From Aeromicrobium phragmitis (GTDB taxonomy: Bacteria; Actinomycetota; Actinomycetes; Propionibacteriales; Nocardioidaceae), in the NCBI RefSeq assembly GCF_003674095.1, contig NZ_RDBF01000005.1, forward strand, positions 124,001 through 188,000: DNA of 64,000 nucleotides, in the 5' to 3' direction. Under the pieces are notes generated by a model. It had not been told where the DNA came from. It did not search any database and saw only the letters and a program-made list of their open reading frames with translations. This document shows positions 62,731-64,000 of the stretch, in pieces (within the stretch, counting starts at the first letter, position 1; every line of letters begins with the position of its first letter). The position numbers and the translations under genes are program-made.

Positions 62731-63822
62731 GTGGGAGTCGTCCGACGGATGCTGGCCTCCGCGCCAGTCGCCCGCCTCACGTCGCCGCATACCGTCGACC
62801 ACTACCTCGAGTACCTCCACCCCATGTGGACGGCCGAGGCCGTGCGAGCGCGCGTGATGGAGGTCAAGCGCGAGACCGGCGCGGCGAGCACGGTCGTCCT
62901 GCGCCCGAACGGCGCCTGGGACGGGTTCAAGCCCGGCCAGCACGTCGAATTCGGTGTCGAGGTCGACGGCACGCGGCGCGTCCGCTGCTTCTCGCTGTCG
63001 GACTCCGCCGAACGCTCCGACGGCCTCATCACCGTGTCCGTCAAGGCGCACCCCGACGGCTTCGTCTCCCAGTTCCTGCACGGCGGCAAGCTCGCGCAGC
63101 GCACCGTCGTCTACCTCTCGCAGGCGCAGGGCGATTTCGTCCTACCCGACGAGGTGCCCGACCGGCTCGTCCTGATCAGTGGCGGTTCGGGCATCACTCC
63201 CGTCATGAGCATGCTGCGCACCCTCGTCGCGCGCGGCCATACCGGCGAGGTCGTGTTCTTGCACTACGCCCGCTCCCGCGAGGACGAGATGTTCACGCCC
63301 GAGCTCGACCGCCTCGCCGGCGCCGCCAACGTCCGCATGGTGCGCGTCTACACACGCGAGCCGGAGCCGGGGGCCGAACTCGCCGGCCGGTTCACCATCG
63401 ATCACCTCAAGCACCTCGGTGTCGATCCGGTGAGCACCCTCACCTACGTCTGCGGCCCCGCCGGGCTCATCGCCACCGTCCGTGACACCTACGAGGACCT
63501 GGGCGCGAGCGAGCAGCTGCGCATGGAGTACTTCAAGGTGCCCGCAATCGACCTCGACGCCGCGGACGCCACCGGCACGCTCACCTTCGAGGCGAGCGGC
63601 ACCAGTGCCGAGAACTCCGGCACCACGATCTTGGAGCAGGCCGAAGCAGCCGGCCTCTCCCCCGCTTACGGCTGTCGCATGGGTGTCTGCAACACGTGCG
63701 CGGTCAAGAAGCTGCACGGCGCGGTCCGTCACGTCATCAGTGGCGAGGTCTGCGCCAACACCGACGAGACCATCAAGGTCTGTGTCCAGGTCCCGGTCGG
63801 CGACGTCGCCGTCGATCTGTGA
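62731..63822 (+). CDS. Ferredoxin reductase with C-terminal 2Fe-2S domain (DesA3 partner type)
   Basis: Passes electrons from NAD(P)H through FAD and a 2Fe-2S centre to the desaturase encoded next. 363 aa: FAD-binding RCFSLS, NAD-binding SGGSGITPVMSML, and plant-type ferredoxin cysteines in CRMGVCNTC with a distal C near the end. This matches mycobacterial Rv3230c, the DesA3 reductase. GTG at 62731 is chosen because GAGGAG lies 6 nt upstream. Confidence 0.92.
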   Translation: MGVVRRMLASAPVARLTSPHTVDHYLEYLHPMWTAEAVRARVMEVKRETGAASTVVLRPNGAWDGFKPGQHVEFGVEVDGTRRVRCFSLSDSAERSDGLITVSVKAHPDGFVSQFLHGGKLAQRTVVYLSQAQGDFVLPDEVPDRLVLISGGSGITPVMSMLRTLVARGHTGEVVFLHYARSREDEMFTPELDRLAGAANVRMVRVYTREPEPGAELAGRFTIDHLKHLGVDPVSTLTYVCGPAGLIATVRDTYEDLGASEQLRMEYFKVPAIDLDAADATGTLTFEASGTSAENSGTTILEQAEAAGLSPAYGCRMGVCNTCAVKKLHGAVRHVISGEVCANTDETIKVCVQVPVGDVAVDL

Positions 63823-63833
63823 GAGGAATCGCC

Positions 63834-64000
63834 ATGAAACTGTTCCGACGACGCTCCAAGCCCGCTCCCATCGAGCCGCTCAGCGCCAGCGACCACAATC
63901 GCGCGCCGGTGCCGCTCGTGTCAGTCGAGGATCCGAACCGGCCTTCCACGATCGGCCTCGACTACATGACCTATGACGAGCTCGAGGAGTTCGGCCGCGA
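63834..64000 (+). CDS. Fatty acid desaturase, N-terminal part (runs off window)
   Basis: Only the first 55 codons are visible: a basic leader (MKLFRRRSKPAP), then LSASDHNRAPVPLVSVEDP and TIGLDYMTYDELEEFGR, matching the soluble N-terminal region of DesA3-like stearoyl-CoA desaturases. GAGAGGA precedes the ATG, 11 nt after the reductase stop. Catalytic His boxes lie beyond the edge, so the call rests on context and this short match. Confidence 0.75.
   Translation, partial: MKLFRRRSKPAPIEPLSASDHNRAPVPLVSVEDPNRPSTIGLDYMTYDELEEFGR

Overview
The window is high-GC actinobacterial DNA (roughly 70% G+C by eye). Gene content and order suggest a Nocardioidaceae-like member of the Propionibacteriales (Aeromicrobium/Nocardioides type); that assignment is inference. 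From about 1 to 33 kb the gene order follows, as I remember it, the Mycobacterium tuberculosis block trpD-ctaE-qcrCAB ... ctaC-adoK-erpA-glxK ... gcvT-pepA-sucB-lipB-lipA-glnA1 (around Rv2192c-Rv2220), so these calls are supported by both sequence motifs and synteny.

Layout. 1-10.5 kb: end of trpD, a receiver-like protein, then the cytochrome bcc-aa3 respiratory genes (ctaE-qcrCAB on +, ctaC-ctaD-ctaF on -) with an L,D-transpeptidase lipoprotein. 10.6-17.5 kb: adoK, an A-type Fe-S carrier, glycerate kinase, an Rv3722c-type aspartate aminotransferase and a pspA-htpX-pspAB envelope-stress operon. 17.5-33.2 kb: gcvT, pepA, lpd, sucB (E2), lipB, lipA, a TetR regulator with two palindromic operators, and glnA behind a well-formed GlnR box. 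Lipoate synthesis (lipB, lipA), lipoyl enzymes (E2, Lpd) and a lipoyl-linked glycine-cleavage enzyme (GcvT) lie together.

33.2-39.7 kb is the most unusual part. The last 54 nt of glnA are repeated (52/54 identical) at 39657-39710, directly in front of a strong terminator that looks like the original glnA terminator. The 6.5 kb between the copies has a different base and codon texture. It carries three co-directional genes: a small helical protein, a coiled-coil SMC/ABC-type ATPase with two CxxC pairs, and a protein ending in a PD-(D/E)XK nuclease fold. I read this as a small island in the 3' end of glnA carrying a probable three-component anti-phage (ABC-3C-like) system. No integrase is visible.

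39.9-64 kb is accessory: a VOC protein; a penicillin-binding lipoprotein divergent from a LysR regulator that overlaps a signal-peptide-less beta-lactamase-like protein (resembling Streptomyces BlaA/BlaB); an acyl-CoA synthetase/DUF3556/FAD-oxidoreductase/PucR cluster; two large cell-surface proteins with LPxxG-type C-termini; a pterin dehydratase; an epoxide hydrolase; and a FabR/DesT-like TetR divergent from a ferredoxin reductase-desaturase pair with a DesT-like operator.

Two window-wide patterns stand out. First, more than 20 transcription-unit-opening genes have a TANNNT-like -10 hexamer ending 6-7 nt before the start codon, so they are probably leaderless. Second, three gene boundaries carry short repeats with shared ends (GCGGT...CAC) and different cores. 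No tRNA, rRNA, CRISPR array or intact insertion sequence was seen.
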